This document shows, piece after piece, positions 62,650 to 64,000 of a DNA stretch of 64,000 bases. Numbering within the stretch: position 1 is the stretch's first letter; the number at the start of each line of letters is the position of its first letter. Under the pieces are notes generated by a model. That model saw nothing but the letters and a program-made list of their open reading frames with translations, searched no databases and was not told where the DNA came from. The stretch is from Cacajao melanocephalus. Taxonomy: Eukaryota > Chordata > Mammalia > Primates > Pitheciidae. The position numbers and the translations under genes were made by a program. The stretch lies in the NCBI GenBank assembly GCA_963573385.1, contig CAUYLG010027030.1:186001-250000 (forward strand). The letters run 5' to 3'.

Positions 62650-62710
62650 ATTCTTTGATGTTCCCATGGGTTGGTGGCCATAGGTTGGTTCCCATAGGTT
62701 GGTTGCCCCT
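62650..62710. repeat. Short tandem duplication (CCATAGGTTGGTT)
   Basis: Three near-copies of a 13-16 base unit: one diverged (CCCATGGGTTGGTGG), two with CCATAGGTTGGTT. Confidence 0.85.
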
Positions 62711-62954
62711 TTGACCTTTCTTGAACTAAGGTCGTGGTTCCCGTAAAGCAGCCTTCTGGAAGCAGCTTCTCTATCTCCAGGCTCCAGTAACCCCTCCCTC
62801 CCCTGTTATTTTCAAGCCTGTCACAGTATCCCGTGGCATTTCTTGTCGTGTCCTTATACCTTATTCTGGTCTTCGAAATTGTCTCTTGATTAAACTTCCT
62901 CCAAATTACCTATTTTAATGTCCTATTCCTTTCCTTTAGGAACCTGACTGGGAT
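62711..62954. other. Possible old LTR-like sequence
   Basis: TCCAGTAACCCCTCCCTCCC, CTTGATTAAACTTCCTCC and AACCTGACTGGGATTCTGAT are reminiscent of the 3' end of an old mammalian LTR. I cannot name a family. Confidence 0.3.
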
Positions 62955-63240
62955 TCTGATAGAGGTATCTGGACACAATAGTCTGGAGCTCAGAGGAGCA
63001 CTTGTAAATAAAGATATACATTTTTGACTCATTCATAGTACTGAAAAGTGCAAGCAGATTTAATGTCAGAGTTGAGTAAGATTTAGACCTGCCTAAGACT
63101 GAGCGCTGAATCACTTCAATGCTACGAGATTTAACAGAGGGTTGTTAGGGTGGCAGGGCTAGAGGCAGGAAGGATAAGGAGAGCTGTAGGAGAGGCTGAG
63201 AAGAAGTGAGGAAGGTGAAAATCCAGGCAAGAAACCAAAA
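62955..63240 (-). mobile_element. L2 fragment, antisense
   Basis: ATAGTCTGGAGCTCAGAGG, AGACTGAGCGCTGAATCAC, GAGGCTGAGAAGAAGTGAGG follow the complement of L2 ORF2. Confidence 0.55.
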
Positions 63241-64000
63241 GACTATCCTTTCAACAATATATGAAAAAGCAAAGCCAACAAAACTCAACAAAGCTGTGAA
63301 GTTATTGTTTTTTCCAGTGTGTCAAATCCAAGACCACATTTTTAGGCCAGGTTATCCATTACATTACCCGGGCATCTATTTAGCCAAAAAATCTGTGCCA
63401 GACTGATACTTCCAAGCAGTTGGAATAGATTGAATCTATAAGCCTTGTAATGAGGTATATAGAAAAATCATATTTCTTTTCTATAATCAACAGTAGGACT
63501 AACGGGCTTTTCTCTATTATAACTATTACTAAAACAACCACTGAAAATAAAGATTCAGTAAATCCTTCATCTATTATTTATTGGAAAGCAGACACCAATG
63601 AAGAACTAACAGGCCAATTAGAGAATAAGCTAGACAATTAATTAAAAGAATTTGGAAAATTAGGATTAGGACAGTGAGGGATGTAAAAATAATGTGACAC
63701 CTAATTAATAGGAAAAAAAGAGATGGCACTTATAACGCCACTTGCATTCTTAGAAAATAGATGCTGTTTATGACAGGCTATTTTTTGTTTGATTGTTTTC
63801 TGCTAAGCTGTTTGATGGATTGGGGAGTTGAGTTCTGAGAGATGAGCTGAGACAAAGAGATGAAAATAGTGGCCAAAAAAGTGAGGTCCATGATGTCAGA
63901 AGGCTTTGCTCTAGTTGGGGTAACCTTTCTTTGACACAAAAATCTTTAATAAACCAGACAGAATTCATAAAATGCTTGGTATGAGTAGACTTGCACTTTG
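63241..64000. other. Unassigned DNA to the end of the window
   Basis: No gene or named repeat recognised. Short frames at 63206-63641 (plus) and 63768-63968 (minus) show no motif. Confidence 0.5.

Overview
This is primate, most likely human, nuclear DNA. It carries many Alu elements (a primate-specific SINE), THE1/MST-type MaLR elements, an ERVL fragment with an MLT2-type LTR, a Tigger-type DNA transposon and a background of old L2, MIR and L1 fragments. The sequence is AT-rich and CpG-poor, with no CpG island. I found no convincing intact protein-coding gene, exon, tRNA, rRNA or CRISPR array. The window reads as intergenic or deep-intronic DNA, and the chromosome cannot be told from the sequence. 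Repeat family names come from recognised consensus-like motifs, not from a database search, so family-level calls are safer than subfamily-level calls.

Layout. 1-2.6 kb: unassigned AT-rich DNA. 2.6-5.2 kb: an Alu split by a complete two-LTR MaLR provirus with a recognisable 5-bp target duplication. 5.2-19.9 kb: mostly old DNA, with a fold-back DNA element (6.2 kb), an MLT1-like LTR (6.9 kb), antisense L1 pieces (7.6 and 13.9 kb), MIR and L2 fossils and several perfect hairpins. 19.9-22.7 kb: a MaLR element lacking its 3' LTR, then a separate solo LTR. 23.2-25.6 kb: the 3' end of an ERVL provirus (dUTPase remnant plus LTR), a long TTTC tract, an antisense Alu and an L2. 28.6-31.0 kb: a Tigger2/MER28-like transposon with a dead transposase gene and an Alu inside it. 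31.2-39 kb: Alu, MIR and L2 mosaics. 39.0-41.1 kb: the 3' part of an old L1 holding an unassigned 726-bp segment between 12-bp direct repeats. 41.8-43.8 kb: a third MaLR element with most of one LTR lost. 44.4-58.7 kb: L2, MIR, antisense L1 and Alu pieces with long unassigned stretches. 59.0-60.4 kb: a second fold-back element and a broken minus-strand coding fossil that resembles the gag-like C-terminal domain of LAP2-alpha (TMPO). 60.9-63.2 kb: an inverted Alu pair nested in a long sense L2, then an antisense L2.

The features do not form a functional gene system. The window is a layered record of transposition. The nesting gives relative ages: L2 and MIR are oldest, the DNA transposons and old L1 come next, then MaLR/ERVL and Alu. 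Every transposon reading frame seen is interrupted. The items most worth a second look are the LAP2-alpha-like fossil, the unassigned insert in the L1, the provirus-in-Alu, and four short perfect inverted repeats, two of which look like products of local template switching.
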